This document shows, one piece after another, positions 17,707 to 27,691 of a stretch of 64,000 bases of DNA. The translations under genes were made by a program, and so were the position numbers. Under the pieces are notes generated by a model. That model searched no databases. It was not told the origin of the DNA and worked only from the letters and a program-made list of their open reading frames with translations. The stretch spans positions 1 through 64,000 of the forward strand of contig NZ_FQXU01000006.1 of the NCBI RefSeq assembly GCF_900130055.1, in the 5' to 3' direction. This DNA comes from Clostridium intestinale DSM 6191 (lineage in GTDB: Bacteria; Bacillota; Clostridia; Clostridiales; Clostridiaceae). Every line of letters starts with the position of its first letter. The first letter of the stretch is position 1.

Positions 17707-18495
17707 ATGAATGCTTTACAAATTATTCTTGTTGTAGCATGGGCATGTATTTCAGGTATTGGTTCAGTTCTAGATGAATTCCAAACACACAGACCTTTGA
17801 TATCATGTACAATTATAGGACTTATATTAGGAGATATGAAAACCGGTATTATATTAGGTGGAACATTAGAATTAATGGCTTTAGGATGGATGAATATAGG
17901 AGCAGCTATGGCACCAGATGCTGCACTTGCTAGCTGTATATCCACAATTTTAGTAATAGTTTCTAAACAAAGCATTGCAGAAGGAATAGCTATTGCTATA
18001 CCATTAGCTGCTGCTGGTCAAGTTTTAACAATATTTGCAAGAACTTTATCAGTTGGTTTACAACACAGAGCTGATAAATATGCTGAAGAAGCTAACTTTG
18101 CTGGAGTAGATATGTGTCATTTAGGTGGATTGGTTATCCAAGCACTTCGTGTAGCTATACCAGTATTAATAGTTGCTATGTTTGCAGGTACAGATCAAGT
18201 AACAAATATGCTAAATGCAATTCCAGATGTTGTTACAAAAGGACTTCAAGTTGCAGGTGGATTCATAGTTGTAGTTGGTTACGCTATGGTTATAAACATG
18301 ATGGGTGCTAAACACTTAATGCCTATGTTCTTCTTAGGATTTGTTGTAGCTTCATTCTCAAGCTATAATCTAGTAGCTCTAGGTATATTAGGAACAATTT
18401 TAGCTTTACTATATCTACAATTATCACCAAAGTATAATGGAGCAGTGCAAGTTGCATCTGCAAGTGATGACTTTGATGATGATGTGTTAGATTAA
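17707..18495 (+). CDS. manY: PTS mannose-family permease component IIC
   Basis: This 262-residue membrane protein has the conserved EIIC-Man segments RPLISCTIIGLILGDMKTGI, LGGTLELMALGWMNIGAAMAPD and an alternating hydrophobic pattern through to residue 245. It forms the sugar channel with IID. The ribosome site is GGGAGG. In Gram-positive bacteria this complex is also a receptor for class IIa bacteriocins. Sugar specificity (mannose, glucose, fructose or sorbose) cannot be fixed from sequence. Confidence 0.94.
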   Translation: MNALQIILVVAWACISGIGSVLDEFQTHRPLISCTIIGLILGDMKTGIILGGTLELMALGWMNIGAAMAPDAALASCISTILVIVSKQSIAEGIAIAIPLAAAGQVLTIFARTLSVGLQHRADKYAEEANFAGVDMCHLGGLVIQALRVAIPVLIVAMFAGTDQVTNMLNAIPDVVTKGLQVAGGFIVVVGYAMVINMMGAKHLMPMFFLGFVVASFSSYNLVALGILGTILALLYLQLSPKYNGAVQVASASDDFDDDVLD

Positions 18496-18514
18496 GAAGG
18501 AGGAGGAAATAGGA

Positions 18515-19345
18515 ATGAGTGAACAAAAAAAATTAACTAAAAAAGATTTAATTAGTGTATTCCTTCGTTCAAACTTTCATCAAGGTTCTTGGAACTTTGA
18601 AAGAATGCAAGCTATAGGATATGCATATGCAATGAATCCTGTTCTTAAGAAGTTATATACAACTAAAGAGGAACAAAAAGATGCTTTAAAGAGACACTTA
18701 GAGTTCTTTAATACTCAACCATTTGTAACATCACCTATATTAGGAGTTACTTGTGCAATGGAAGAGCAAAGAGCTAATGGTGCAGATATAGATAATGGAG
18801 CTATAAACGGAGTTAAGGTTGGTTTAATGGGACCTTTAGCAGGAGTTGGTGATCCAATATTCTGGGGTACTTTAAGACCTGTACTTGCTGCATTAGGAGC
18901 TTCAATAGCAACTGGTGGTAGCTTACTTGGACCAATATTATTCTTCGTTTTATGGAATGTAGTTCGTTTAGGATTTAGATGGATTACACAATTTTATGGA
19001 TATCAAGTTGGTGCTAACATAGTTAAAGATCTAGCTGGTAATAAGCTACAAAAATTAACTGAAGGAGCTTCAATACTTGGATTATTCATAATGGGTGCTT
19101 TAGTTGCTAGATGGACATCTATAAAGGTTCCATTTGAACTTTCAAGAGTTACTAATGCTGCTGGAGAAGTAACAGTTACAACTGTTCAAAGTGTTTTAGA
19201 TTCTTTATTACCAGGATTATTAGCATTAGGATTAACATTCCTTTGCATGAGATTATTAAAGAAAAAAGTAAGTCCAATATGGTTAATCTTCGGATTATTC
19301 GCAGTAGGCATAATTGGATATTGGATAGGTTTATTAGGTCTATAA
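18515..19345 (+). CDS. manZ: PTS mannose-family permease component IID
   Basis: The 276-residue EIID opens with KKLTKKDLISVFLRSNFHQGSW and ERMQAIGYAYAMNPVLKKLY, family hallmarks. LMGPLAGVGDPIFWGTLRPVLAALGAS and C-terminal membrane helices follow. It works with IIC as the transporter. Last gene of the operon, 19 nt after IIC with an AAGGAGGAGG ribosome site, followed by a strong terminator. Confidence 0.95.
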   Translation: MSEQKKLTKKDLISVFLRSNFHQGSWNFERMQAIGYAYAMNPVLKKLYTTKEEQKDALKRHLEFFNTQPFVTSPILGVTCAMEEQRANGADIDNGAINGVKVGLMGPLAGVGDPIFWGTLRPVLAALGASIATGGSLLGPILFFVLWNVVRLGFRWITQFYGYQVGANIVKDLAGNKLQKLTEGASILGLFIMGALVARWTSIKVPFELSRVTNAAGEVTVTTVQSVLDSLLPGLLALGLTFLCMRLLKKKVSPIWLIFGLFAVGIIGYWIGLLGL

Positions 19346-19376
19346 GATTAAATTTTCACTACGTTTAATTTTTAGA

Positions 19377-19418
19377 AACCTTGGGAGATACTACAATAAG
19401 TATCTTCCAAGGTTTTTT
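19377..19418 (+). terminator. PTS operon terminator
   Basis: The stem AAACCTTGGGAGATACT/AGTATCTTCCAAGGTTT has a short loop and is followed by TTTTTT. Confidence 0.87.
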
Positions 19419-19480
19419 ACATTATAGTAAAATTAAAAGTCTGAGTCATTATAATTTTATAGTGGCTTTTACTTAAAAAG

Positions 19481-21055
19481 TTATTCTATTGCTATAGAGT
19501 CTTTTAATACTCTAATTGGTCTCATCATATCGTGGTCTTCATGCTCTAATATATGACAATGCCATACATAATCCCCAGCATGATCTTTAAAATGCATGAT
19601 TAATCTTGTTATCATTCCAGGAAAAACTTTAACAGTATCCTTTAAGCCAGTTTCGAAGTCTCTAGGAGCTTCTGGTGGTCCAGTATACTTAATCTTACCT
19701 GTTTCCTGATAAAAAGAAACATCAAAAGGAATCCTATCTAATATTTTAAATTGAACTAAATGAATATGAATAGGATGAGGAAAAGTAGTTAAATTTAATA
19801 TATTCCATATCTCTATACTATCATATTCAGGTTTTTCAGTTGTTGGATCACTCCACATACGATCATTTAACATAAGCATAGGCCTACCATAATGATCTGT
19901 TGAAGCACTTAATGTCAATATTCTAGAATTATCAGCTAAGTCTTCAGTTAAATGACTTTGTGGTGTTAGTTCATGAGGAATTTCAGTCTTATCTTCTCCT
20001 CTTAAAGGTAGACATACTCTAAATTGCATTATTACGCTAATGTTTGGATCTGGAGATTCGTTGTTTAGTGTAATAGTATCTCCCTTTAAGTTAGAAAAAT
20101 CAACTATTATATCAGTTCTTTCAGCTGGTTCTAATTCTACTGAGTCCAGTGTAACAGGATGGTGTAGCAATCCCCCATCTGTACCAATCTGATAAAAGTT
20201 TTGTTTATTAGATAAACTTAGGGTATATCCTCTGGTATTTGAGCCATTAATAACTCTGAACCTGTACTTTCTAGGTTCAACATTGAGATAAGGCCATACT
20301 TTACCGTTTACTACAATTGTATTACCTAAAAATGCAGGAACTACTGATGGTTTTACATCCACTGGGAATGGTGGTGAATCTGGGTAAAATAAAGAACCAT
20401 CCTTGTTAAAGGATTTATCTTGAATCATCAAAGGGATTTCATAGTTACCTTTAGGAATATTTAATCTCTTTTCAAGTGGGTCACGAAGAATGTAAAGTCC
20501 AGCAAGACCTGCATAAACATTTAATCTAGTTATACCCATACTATGATCGTGATACCACATTAAGGTACCAGGCTGGTGATTGGTATATCTATAAACCTTT
20601 CTCTTGAAAGTTTTCCCAGTAAAGGTGTAATCTTTTGTAAACCAAGCATCAGGATGGCCATCACTTTCCCAGTCAACATTAGCACCATGAAGATGAACTA
20701 CGCTTCTTACTTCTGGAGAATCAGAAACACCATGAAGAGTGCGGTCTACAGGTAAAAAATGCTTTGAAGGAAGATTATTAATCCAGCGTACCCATATTGA
20801 TTTATCTTTTACAGCTTCTATTGTAGGTCCAGGGAAAATCCCCTCATAACCCCATATATAGGTGAGAGGAAATTGTTTATGAAAAGAATGATAGCTTTCT
20901 TTCATTTCAATCTCATAATATACATTCCCATTTTCTATAAGCGGTCTCATTACAGGTGGACGAGGAAGTTTATCTGTAAACTTAGGAATAGTATCAGGAT
21001 TCGATGGATCTACTATTTCATTATTAGTGCTATCAATATAAAATTCATTACTCAA
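19481..21055 (-). CDS. cotA: CotA-like multicopper oxidase (spore-coat laccase / bilirubin oxidase)
   Basis: The 524-residue protein has three cupredoxin-like parts and all four copper motifs: HLHGAN, WYHDHS, HPIHIHLVQF and HCHILEHEDHDMM. The last matches B. subtilis CotA closely and includes the axial Met. No signal peptide is present, as in CotA, which is deposited on the spore from the mother cell. It oxidises phenols or bilirubin with O2, or may act as a metal oxidase. A TTG start at 21055 lies 10 nt after AAGGA; GTG 21064 sits almost on the ribosome site. An O2-using enzyme in an anaerobe fits a spore-coat role. Confidence 0.9.
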   Translation of the reverse strand: MSNEFYIDSTNNEIVDPSNPDTIPKFTDKLPRPPVMRPLIENGNVYYEIEMKESYHSFHKQFPLTYIWGYEGIFPGPTIEAVKDKSIWVRWINNLPSKHFLPVDRTLHGVSDSPEVRSVVHLHGANVDWESDGHPDAWFTKDYTFTGKTFKRKVYRYTNHQPGTLMWYHDHSMGITRLNVYAGLAGLYILRDPLEKRLNIPKGNYEIPLMIQDKSFNKDGSLFYPDSPPFPVDVKPSVVPAFLGNTIVVNGKVWPYLNVEPRKYRFRVINGSNTRGYTLSLSNKQNFYQIGTDGGLLHHPVTLDSVELEPAERTDIIVDFSNLKGDTITLNNESPDPNISVIMQFRVCLPLRGEDKTEIPHELTPQSHLTEDLADNSRILTLSASTDHYGRPMLMLNDRMWSDPTTEKPEYDSIEIWNILNLTTFPHPIHIHLVQFKILDRIPFDVSFYQETGKIKYTGPPEAPRDFETGLKDTVKVFPGMITRLIMHFKDHAGDYVWHCHILEHEDHDMMRPIRVLKDSIAIE

Positions 21056-21195
21056 AATAAGCACATCCTTTTAGATAAATTTAGTCTCTTTTGCAATATA
21101 TAATATGAATTAAACGACAATGTGTGATATTATTATCATAAATTTGACAATATGACTTTTTTAGAGATAAATATGTAGAGCTAAATAATGAAAAA

Positions 21196-21249
21196 CACAT
21201 AATCTTCACATAATATATCTAAAATGATTAGAAATTTATATGTTAGAAT
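21196..21249 (+). promoter_or_regulatory. response-regulator direct repeat and -10 of the two-component operon
   Basis: CACATAAT occurs at 21196-21203 and 21207-21214, an 11-bp direct repeat typical of OmpR-family sites. A -10-like TAGAAT starts at 21244, leaving 29 nt after the repeat. The same repeat with the same 29-nt gap to TATAAT is found before the glycosyltransferase operon at 23608-23661. Confidence 0.6.
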
Positions 21250-21289
21250 AAAAATGTAATTTAATAAGATAAATTCTGGGGTGATAATA

Positions 21290-21970
21290 ATGGATAAGAT
21301 AATATATCTTGTTGAGGATGAAAAGAGTTTAAATATTTTATTAGAAAGATATCTACAGCTAGAAGGTTATAAAGTAACAACATTTTTGGATGGAGATAGT
21401 GCTCTGCAAAAAATAAAGGATATGCCAGATTTATGGATACTGGATATAATGCTTCCAGGAGCAGATGGGTATGAACTTATAAAAAAGATAAAAGATAATA
21501 ATAAAAATACTCCGGTAATATTTATGTCAGCAAGAAATGAGGAGCTTGATAGAGTTGTTGGTCTTGAGCTAGGAAGTGATGACTATTTATCTAAACCATT
21601 TTTACCTAGGGAGTTAGTTATAAGAACTAATAAACTTATGGAGAGAATTTATGGTGATGAAAAAGAGCGAGTATTAGAATTATCAATAACCATAGGAGAA
21701 TATGTTATTAGTAAAACGCAAAGAACAGTTTTCCTTGGGGAAATAGAGATTCAATTAACTAAAATGGAGTTTGAATTACTTAGTTATCTGGCTGAAAATA
21801 AAAACATCTTAATATCTAGAGACCAAATACTTAGAAATGTTTGGGGAGACGATTATTTTGGTTCAGATAGAGTTGTTGATGATACTATAAGAAGATTAAG
21901 AAAAAAAGTTGATAAGTTAAATATAGAGACTGTGTATGGCTATGGATATAAGTTGGTATATAAGTCATGA
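21290..21970 (+). CDS. OmpR/PhoB-family response regulator
   Basis: The 226-residue protein has a receiver domain with acidic residues Glu9-Asp10 and the phospho-acceptor Asp52 (LWILDIMLPGADGYEL). The conserved Lys is in DDYLSKPF, and a winged-helix DNA-binding domain follows (FELLSYLAENKNILISRDQIL, then VDDTIRRLRKK). The ATG at 21290 follows GGGGTGA; the upstream GTG at 21281 lies within the ribosome site. Its stop overlaps the sensor kinase start (ATGA). It probably binds the CACATAAT direct repeats before its own gene and before the downstream operon. Confidence 0.93.
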   Translation: MDKIIYLVEDEKSLNILLERYLQLEGYKVTTFLDGDSALQKIKDMPDLWILDIMLPGADGYELIKKIKDNNKNTPVIFMSARNEELDRVVGLELGSDDYLSKPFLPRELVIRTNKLMERIYGDEKERVLELSITIGEYVISKTQRTVFLGEIEIQLTKMEFELLSYLAENKNILISRDQILRNVWGDDYFGSDRVVDDTIRRLRKKVDKLNIETVYGYGYKLVYKS

Positions 21971-23370
21971 GGGAATTAAGATTTAAATCATTAACAATGA
22001 GAATATGGACTACATTTACAGCAGTAATTTTAGTTATAATATGTAGTATTTCAATAGTATATTTAGTTGCCTACAGAACCATAAATGAAGCCAATAAGAT
22101 GCAAGATTTAAAGGTTTTTCATGATGCAATAATTGATAGCGAAAACTTTATTCAACCTAACAGGTTTGATGAATTAAGAAACCTAAGAGGAAGTGAACAT
22201 TTTATTGCTAAGGTGAGTAGTTCTGGAGATATAAAGATACAAAGTGTAAGAAAGATTTCTGAAAAATTCTTCCCTCAAAACGAAGGAAATGTAAATGAAG
22301 GAAATAGGGGGATAGTACCCCCTGGAATAAAGGATGAGGGATTTAGAGAGTGGATGGCTACTTTTGCTAAAGGAGATATGACTGAAAGTGAATTTAAGGA
22401 GTATTTTAATAATAGAAAATATATATTTGTAATAAGTTCTATTAAAACAAATACCTCTGAAAATGAATATTTAATATCTTTTACGCCAAATAGTGAAGAT
22501 AATATAATAATATACATAGTTATGTTTATAGGACTTATATTTATTGGAATAGGTTTTTTTACAGCTAAGGTAGTTGCAAATCGTATATCAAAACCACTTA
22601 AGGAATTAGAAAACCATACAGTAAGAATAGCGCAGAAAGATTGGAAAGAGCCTATAATAATTAAAAGTGAAGATGAGATTGGAAGACTGGCAAAGGCCAT
22701 GAATCTGATGCAGATAGAACTAAAGAGAATAGACGAGGAAGAAAAAACTTTTCTTCAAAGTATATCTCATGACTTAAAAACACCTGTAATGGTTATTATG
22801 AGTCATGCAGAGGCTATTATAGATGGTGTTTATATAGATTCAGTAGAAAAAACAGCAGAAATAATAAAAGAAGAAGCAATTAGCTTAGAGAAAAAAATAA
22901 AGCAGTTATTATATCTTAATACATTAGATTATGTTTTAGGAAATAATATTGACAATGAAGAATTTGATTTAAAAGAAGTTCTTTTAAAGATAATAAATAG
23001 GTTTGAAGTTGTAAATAGTAACCTTGATTGGGATCTTGACCTTGATAGGATTATAATTAAAGGTAATAAAGAAAAGGTTAAAGTTGCAATTGAAAATATA
23101 TTAGAAAATGGATTGAGATATGCAAAAAGCCAGATGAGAGTAAAGCTTAAAAGAGAAGCAAATTATGGAATTATAGAGCTTTATAATGATGGACAGAATA
23201 TATCTGAAGATAATATTGAACATATATTTGAAACACTCTATAAAGATAAAACGGGAAATTTTGGACTAGGATTAGCCATATCCAAAAAGATAATAGATTT
23301 TTATGGTGGAAGTATAAAAGCTGTTAATAGAGAAAATGGAGTAAGTTTTATAATTAAATATCCAATTTAG
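21967..23370 (+). CDS. sensor histidine kinase
   Basis: The 467-residue membrane kinase has TM1 at about residues 12-34, an extracytoplasmic sensor of about 140 residues, TM2 at about 178-200, and a HAMP domain (NRISKPLKELENHTVRIA). The HisKA phospho-site is His268 in SISHDLKTPVMV. The ATPase domain shows NILENGLRYA (N box) and GNFGLGLAISKKI (G2 box). It overlaps the regulator gene by 4 nt. Its signal is unknown. The downstream efflux and glycosyltransferase operon suggests cell-envelope stress or an antimicrobial, but that is inference. Confidence 0.93.
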   Translation: MRELRFKSLTMRIWTTFTAVILVIICSISIVYLVAYRTINEANKMQDLKVFHDAIIDSENFIQPNRFDELRNLRGSEHFIAKVSSSGDIKIQSVRKISEKFFPQNEGNVNEGNRGIVPPGIKDEGFREWMATFAKGDMTESEFKEYFNNRKYIFVISSIKTNTSENEYLISFTPNSEDNIIIYIVMFIGLIFIGIGFFTAKVVANRISKPLKELENHTVRIAQKDWKEPIIIKSEDEIGRLAKAMNLMQIELKRIDEEEKTFLQSISHDLKTPVMVIMSHAEAIIDGVYIDSVEKTAEIIKEEAISLEKKIKQLLYLNTLDYVLGNNIDNEEFDLKEVLLKIINRFEVVNSNLDWDLDLDRIIIKGNKEKVKVAIENILENGLRYAKSQMRVKLKREANYGIIELYNDGQNISEDNIEHIFETLYKDKTGNFGLGLAISKKIIDFYGGSIKAVNRENGVSFIIKYPI

Positions 23371-23373
23371 TAA

Positions 23374-23411
23374 AAAAGGTTTAAGTAGTCAAAGATACTT
23401 AAGCCTTTTTT
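23374..23411 (+). terminator. terminator of the two-component operon
   Basis: The stem AAAGGTTTAAGTA/TACTTAAGCCTTT (one G-T pair) is followed by TTT. Confidence 0.82.
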
Positions 23412-23414
23412 ATT

Positions 23415-23510
23415 TGTACGTTTGTACAATTGTACAACTGTACAAATAGAAAAATGTATAATTTTACAATTATACAAGTGTACAGGTGTACGTCTGTACA
23501 CTTGTACAAT
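23415..23510. repeat. twelve tandem octamers, consensus TGTACAAT
   Basis: The 96-nt block divides exactly into twelve 8-nt units with no phase slip. Four units begin TGTAC at 23415, 23423, 23431 and 23439. One unit is degenerate (TAGAAAAA). TGTATAAT, TTTACAAT and TATACAAG follow, then four TGTAC units at 23479, 23487, 23495 and 23503. The core TGTACA is palindromic. It lies between the terminator of the two-component operon and the next promoter. It could be a protein-binding array or a simple microsatellite. Confidence 0.85.
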
Positions 23511-23607
23511 AATATTTAAATTTTTAACTTTAATAGGGCTGTGAATAAAGAAATAGAGAATATAAACAGGGACAATATATAAGTTGAGTTCTTCTAAGGT
23601 CTATCAT

Positions 23608-23661
23608 CACACAAATTTCACATAATTATTTGATAATAGCATTACAATTAGTGGCTATAAT
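23608..23661 (+). promoter_or_regulatory. response-regulator direct repeat and -10 of the glycosyltransferase/efflux operon
   Basis: CACACAAA (23608-23615) and CACATAAT (23619-23626) form an 11-bp direct repeat. TATAAT at 23656-23661 starts after a 29-nt gap, exactly as at the promoter of the upstream two-component operon. This strongly suggests that the neighbouring response regulator controls this operon. Confidence 0.65.
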
Positions 23662-23707
23662 TTGAAATATGAAATAAGTAAGGAATCACCTAAGGGGGAA
23701 AGAATAA

Positions 23708-25852
23708 ATGAGAAAGTTAAAGCTATCAAAAAACGAAATTCTGCTTGTGCCAATCTTAATATTATCAGGATTTTTAAGTTTATTTAATTTAAGTATTGAA
23801 GGTTATGGGAATGAGTACTACGCCGCTGGTGTTAAAAGCATGACGATGAGTTTAAAGAATTTCTTCTTTGTATCATTTGATCCAGCGGGATTTGTAACTA
23901 TAGATAAACCACCTTTAGGATTTATGATACAGGCATTATCAGCAAAGATATTTGGGTATAGCGGATGGAGTATAATTCTTCCTCAAGCCTTAGCAGGAGT
24001 TATCTCAGTATGGGTTATTTATAAAATAGTAAAAAGATCTTTCGGGATTCCAGCTGCTTTAATATCAGCTTTATGTCTTGCTATAACGCCAATTTTTGTA
24101 GCAGATAGTAGAAATAATACAAACGATAATCTTTTAGTATTAGTTTTGCTTTTAGCATGTTGGGTGTTATCAATAGCGGCAGAAAAAGGACATTTAAAAC
24201 TATTAATTTTAAGCTTAGTTCTTGTAGGTATAGGATTTAATATAAAAATGCTTCAAGCTTACATGATTGTACCTGCTTTATATATAACATATTTGTTATC
24301 TACAGCAGTTTCATGGAAAAAGAGGATAGGACATTTAGTATTAGGAACCATAGTTCTTTTAATAACTTCTTTGAGTTGGGCCTTTATTGTAGATTTAGTT
24401 CCAGAAGAGAATAGACCATTTATAGGGAGTAGTACAGATAATACGGTTATGGAATTAATAATAGGGCATAACGGATTAGAAAGACTTGGCCTTGGAAGTT
24501 CAAATAGAAGTGGACAAGGTGGATTTGGTGAAATGAATCCTCAAGATGGTATGGATAGAGGGCAAGAAGCACAAATAGGAAATTATTCATCAAATGGAGA
24601 TCGTGAAAAGCCTCAATCGCCACAAGGAACCAATGGACAAATGATGCAAGGTAATCCAGAAAGAGAAGGAAATATGGGTGAAGGTAAAGCACCAGATGGT
24701 TCAAGTGGAAATATGCCTCAAAGAGAAGGTGGATCTCAAGGAGGTATGGGATTTGGTAACATGAGAGCTGGTGGTGGCCAAGCGAGTAATATGGGAGGCT
24801 CAGAGGGAGCTGGTATTACAAGATTATTTCAAAACAACAGTTTGTCAGATCAAATAATATGGTTATTTCCATTAGCATTAATAGGTTTTATAGCAGCCGC
24901 TATAAAGGAGAAATTAAACTTAAAGTTAGATAACAAAAAGAAATTAGGATTAACACTATGGTTTGTTTGGTTAGTACCTGTATTTATATATTTTAGTTTT
25001 ACAACAGGGTTATTTCATCCATACTATTTAACTATGCTTGCACCCCCTATAGCAGCATTAACAGGTATAGGTGCTACATCTATGTGGGAACTTTACAAGG
25101 ATAGAGGTTGGAAAGCATGGTTTTTACCAGGAGCTCTTATAATTAATGCAGGGGTTCAACTATTAATCCTCTCTTATTATAGTAGTGATAATATAAGCAA
25201 AATATTAGCTATAACAGTATTTGTTTTATCAGGTGTATCTTCGGTAGTCTTAATTGCACTAAATTTACTAAGAAATAATGATAAAAAAATAATAGACAAA
25301 ATTGTAGTATCAATATCGGTAATAGGATTGTTAATAACACCATTAGTTTGGTCATCAACTACAATGTTTTATAAAATGTCAGGAACATTTCCTTCGGCAG
25401 GGTTAAGTTTGAGAACTGAGGAGATAGGAATGGGAAATACCTTAGAAGGTAATGAAGATATAACTAAGCTTGTAGATTACCTTAAATCCAATATAACCAG
25501 TGAAAAATATTTGGTTGCAGTACAATCAGCTACTGGTACAGCTTCACAAATAATCATAAATACAGGTGAATCTGTAATGACTCTAGGAGGATTTAGTGGC
25601 TCTGATCATATATTAACTTTAGATGAGTTTAAAGAATTGGTGAATAAAGGAGAAATAAGATATGTCATAACTGGTGGCCAAGGCAGAGGTGGAAATAATG
25701 AAATTATGTCTTGGGTTCAAGAAAATGGTGTATTGGTTCCAGAAAGTAAGTGGGATAACTCTAAAACTTCAACCACTGGAAATAAGACATTAAATCAGGG
25801 TTTTGGTAGAGGGAATTCTATAGAATTGTATGATTTAAAACCTGGCAAATAG
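23708..25852 (+). CDS. GT39-family (ArnT/PMT-like) glycosyltransferase with low-complexity insert
   Basis: The 714-residue polytopic membrane protein resembles the YkcB/ArnT/PMT group: IEGYGNEYYAAGVKSM early on, TIDKPPLGFMIQALSAKIFGYSGWS, about ten hydrophobic segments, and a C-terminal soluble part (YVITGGQGRGGNNEIMSWVQENG). The family moves a sugar from a polyprenyl-phosphate carrier to lipid, polymer or protein outside the cell. Residues about 258-370 are an insert rich in Gly, Asn, Gln and Met with no predicted fold. First gene of an operon with a chemoreceptor and a MacAB-type transporter. Confidence 0.82.
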   Translation: MRKLKLSKNEILLVPILILSGFLSLFNLSIEGYGNEYYAAGVKSMTMSLKNFFFVSFDPAGFVTIDKPPLGFMIQALSAKIFGYSGWSIILPQALAGVISVWVIYKIVKRSFGIPAALISALCLAITPIFVADSRNNTNDNLLVLVLLLACWVLSIAAEKGHLKLLILSLVLVGIGFNIKMLQAYMIVPALYITYLLSTAVSWKKRIGHLVLGTIVLLITSLSWAFIVDLVPEENRPFIGSSTDNTVMELIIGHNGLERLGLGSSNRSGQGGFGEMNPQDGMDRGQEAQIGNYSSNGDREKPQSPQGTNGQMMQGNPEREGNMGEGKAPDGSSGNMPQREGGSQGGMGFGNMRAGGGQASNMGGSEGAGITRLFQNNSLSDQIIWLFPLALIGFIAAAIKEKLNLKLDNKKKLGLTLWFVWLVPVFIYFSFTTGLFHPYYLTMLAPPIAALTGIGATSMWELYKDRGWKAWFLPGALIINAGVQLLILSYYSSDNISKILAITVFVLSGVSSVVLIALNLLRNNDKKIIDKIVVSISVIGLLITPLVWSSTTMFYKMSGTFPSAGLSLRTEEIGMGNTLEGNEDITKLVDYLKSNITSEKYLVAVQSATGTASQIIINTGESVMTLGGFSGSDHILTLDEFKELVNKGEIRYVITGGQGRGGNNEIMSWVQENGVLVPESKWDNSKTSTTGNKTLNQGFGRGNSIELYDLKPGK

Positions 25853-25882
25853 AAGGTAACGCGCTTAGTAGAGGAGAAAAGA

Positions 25883-27637
25883 ATGGATTTTTTCAAAAAT
25901 GTTAAATTGACACAAAAAATTAGTTTGTTATCTATAAGTTTTTTAATATTCCTGACCATAATAGGAGTGACTTCAGTAAAACAATTGACAGTATTAAACA
26001 ATAAAATTATGGAATTAAATGAACAAAGAGTTGCTCCAATTATAAAATTAGAAAATATAAAATCAGATATTGAGTATATCAGGTATGAAGGTAATTCTTT
26101 AATGGATGCAAGTGATGACGATGAGAAGAAAACTATAAAAGATGCAATAGCAACTAAGGTATCTGATATAGATGAGGCCTTACTTGAGTATAAAGATGAT
26201 GAGGATTTTTCAAGTTTATTTAGTAATTATGACGCATTTATTGCAGCCAAGGACACATTTGTTGAAAATGCAGAACAACGTGGTCTTATTCAGCAAAATG
26301 GAGCACATTTAGAAGGACAAATTCCACCAGAATCTCAAGATGGAGCTGGAGGAGCACCTAATAATATGCAGGCTTTTGATGAGGCGAAGATAGCCTTAGT
26401 TGAATCTTTTGATGAAGTTATAAACAATCATGTTTTAGAAGCACAGAATACTTATCAGGATAGTAAAGCTGATTATAAAAAAACAGTAATGATATTAATA
26501 TCTATAGTTGTAATATGTATAGTCATTTCTCTTTTATTATCAATTGTAATAATAAGATTAATAATTGTGCCAGTAAAAAAGGTTACTGGGAAGCTAAAAG
26601 AAGTTTCAGAAAGCAATGGGGATTTAACTCAAAGGATTAATTATGAAAGTAAAGATGAAATAGGACAATTGAGTAAAAGTTTTGATTTGTTTATGGATAA
26701 ATTACAGTCAATTATTAAAGAAGTAGCTAGTTCTGCTGAGGTTATAGAGTCTTCAAGTGGACAACTAAGTAAAGCAACAGCAATAACCACAGAGTCTTTA
26801 GAAGAGATTTCTAAGACTGTAGTAGATATAAGTGGAGGAGCATCAGATGGGGCGGCATCAGCAGAAGAAACAACTGCAGGGCTTTCAGAAGCAGCAAGAT
26901 TTTCAGAAGCGGCTTCCGATGCAAGTAGAAAGACTGCCTATAATAGTAAAAAAGTTAAAGAATCAGCAGAGGATGGAGCTAACAAAATAGATGAGATAGT
27001 ATCTTCAATTACTAATATAGCAAGTTCATCTAAAGAGGTGTCAGTGATAATAAATGAGCTAGATTATTCCTCAAGAAAAATAGGAGATATTATAAAAATA
27101 ATCACATCAATATCAGAGCAAACAAATCTATTAGCATTAAATGCAGCAATAGAGGCTGCAAGGGCTGGAGAGGCTGGCAAAGGCTTTAATGTAGTATCAG
27201 ACGAAATCAGAAAATTAGCAGATGAAAGTAGTAAGGCAGCTAGAGACATATATGAATTGGTTAAGGACAATCAGTTAAAATCAGCGTCGGCAGTAACTTC
27301 AGTAAATCAGGTAGAAGAAAGAGTGGCAAAAGGTGTTGAAAAGGCATCTGAAGTAGGTGAAAGTATCCAAAATATCATTAAAAATGTTAATGAAATAGTT
27401 GTAGAAATAGAGCAAATAGACAAAGCAAATGTTCAACAAGTGGAAAGCACAAAAGAGATAGAGCAAGCAATAAATAACATAGCTTTATCCTCAAATGAAA
27501 TAGCATCAGGAACTGAGAACATAAGCTCTAGTATAGAAGAACAACTTAAAACTATGAATGGAATAGAGAAAACCACAGAAGATTTATTAGAAATGTCTAG
27601 AAGGTTAAGCAAAATAACCTCTGGATTTAAGGTATAG
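25883..27637 (+). CDS. methyl-accepting chemotaxis protein (four-helix-bundle sensor)
   Basis: This 584-residue receptor has TM1 at about residues 10-30, a helical extracytoplasmic sensor (about 31-200) with a Gly/Gln/Pro-rich patch ([18 protein letters not shown]), and TM2 at about 205-228. HAMP follows, then the signalling hairpin with [21 protein letters not shown]. It lies inside an operon with a glycosyltransferase and an efflux system, so it may sense the exported compound or membrane state. The start follows GAGGAG. The ligand is unknown. Confidence 0.9.
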   Translation: MDFFKNVKLTQKISLLSISFLIFLTIIGVTSVKQLTVLNNKIMELNEQRVAPIIKLENIKSDIEYIRYEGNSLMDASDDDEKKTIKDAIATKVSDIDEALLEYKDDEDFSSLFSNYDAFIAAKDTFVENAEQRGLIQQNGAHLEGQIPPESQDGAGGAPNNMQAFDEAKIALVESFDEVINNHVLEAQNTYQDSKADYKKTVMILISIVVICIVISLLLSIVIIRLIIVPVKKVTGKLKEVSESNGDLTQRINYESKDEIGQLSKSFDLFMDKLQSIIKEVASSAEVIESSSGQLSKATAITTESLEEISKTVVDISGGASDGAASAEETTAGLSEAARFSEAASDASRKTAYNSKKVKESAEDGANKIDEIVSSITNIASSSKEVSVIINELDYSSRKIGDIIKIITSISEQTNLLALNAAIEAARAGEAGKGFNVVSDEIRKLADESSKAARDIYELVKDNQLKSASAVTSVNQVEERVAKGVEKASEVGESIQNIIKNVNEIVVEIEQIDKANVQQVESTKEIEQAINNIALSSNEIASGTENISSSIEEQLKTMNGIEKTTEDLLEMSRRLSKITSGFKV

Positions 27638-27691
27638 ATTAAAAAATAATAAACGGAATTATAAACAATAAATAATTTAGGAGGAATTACT

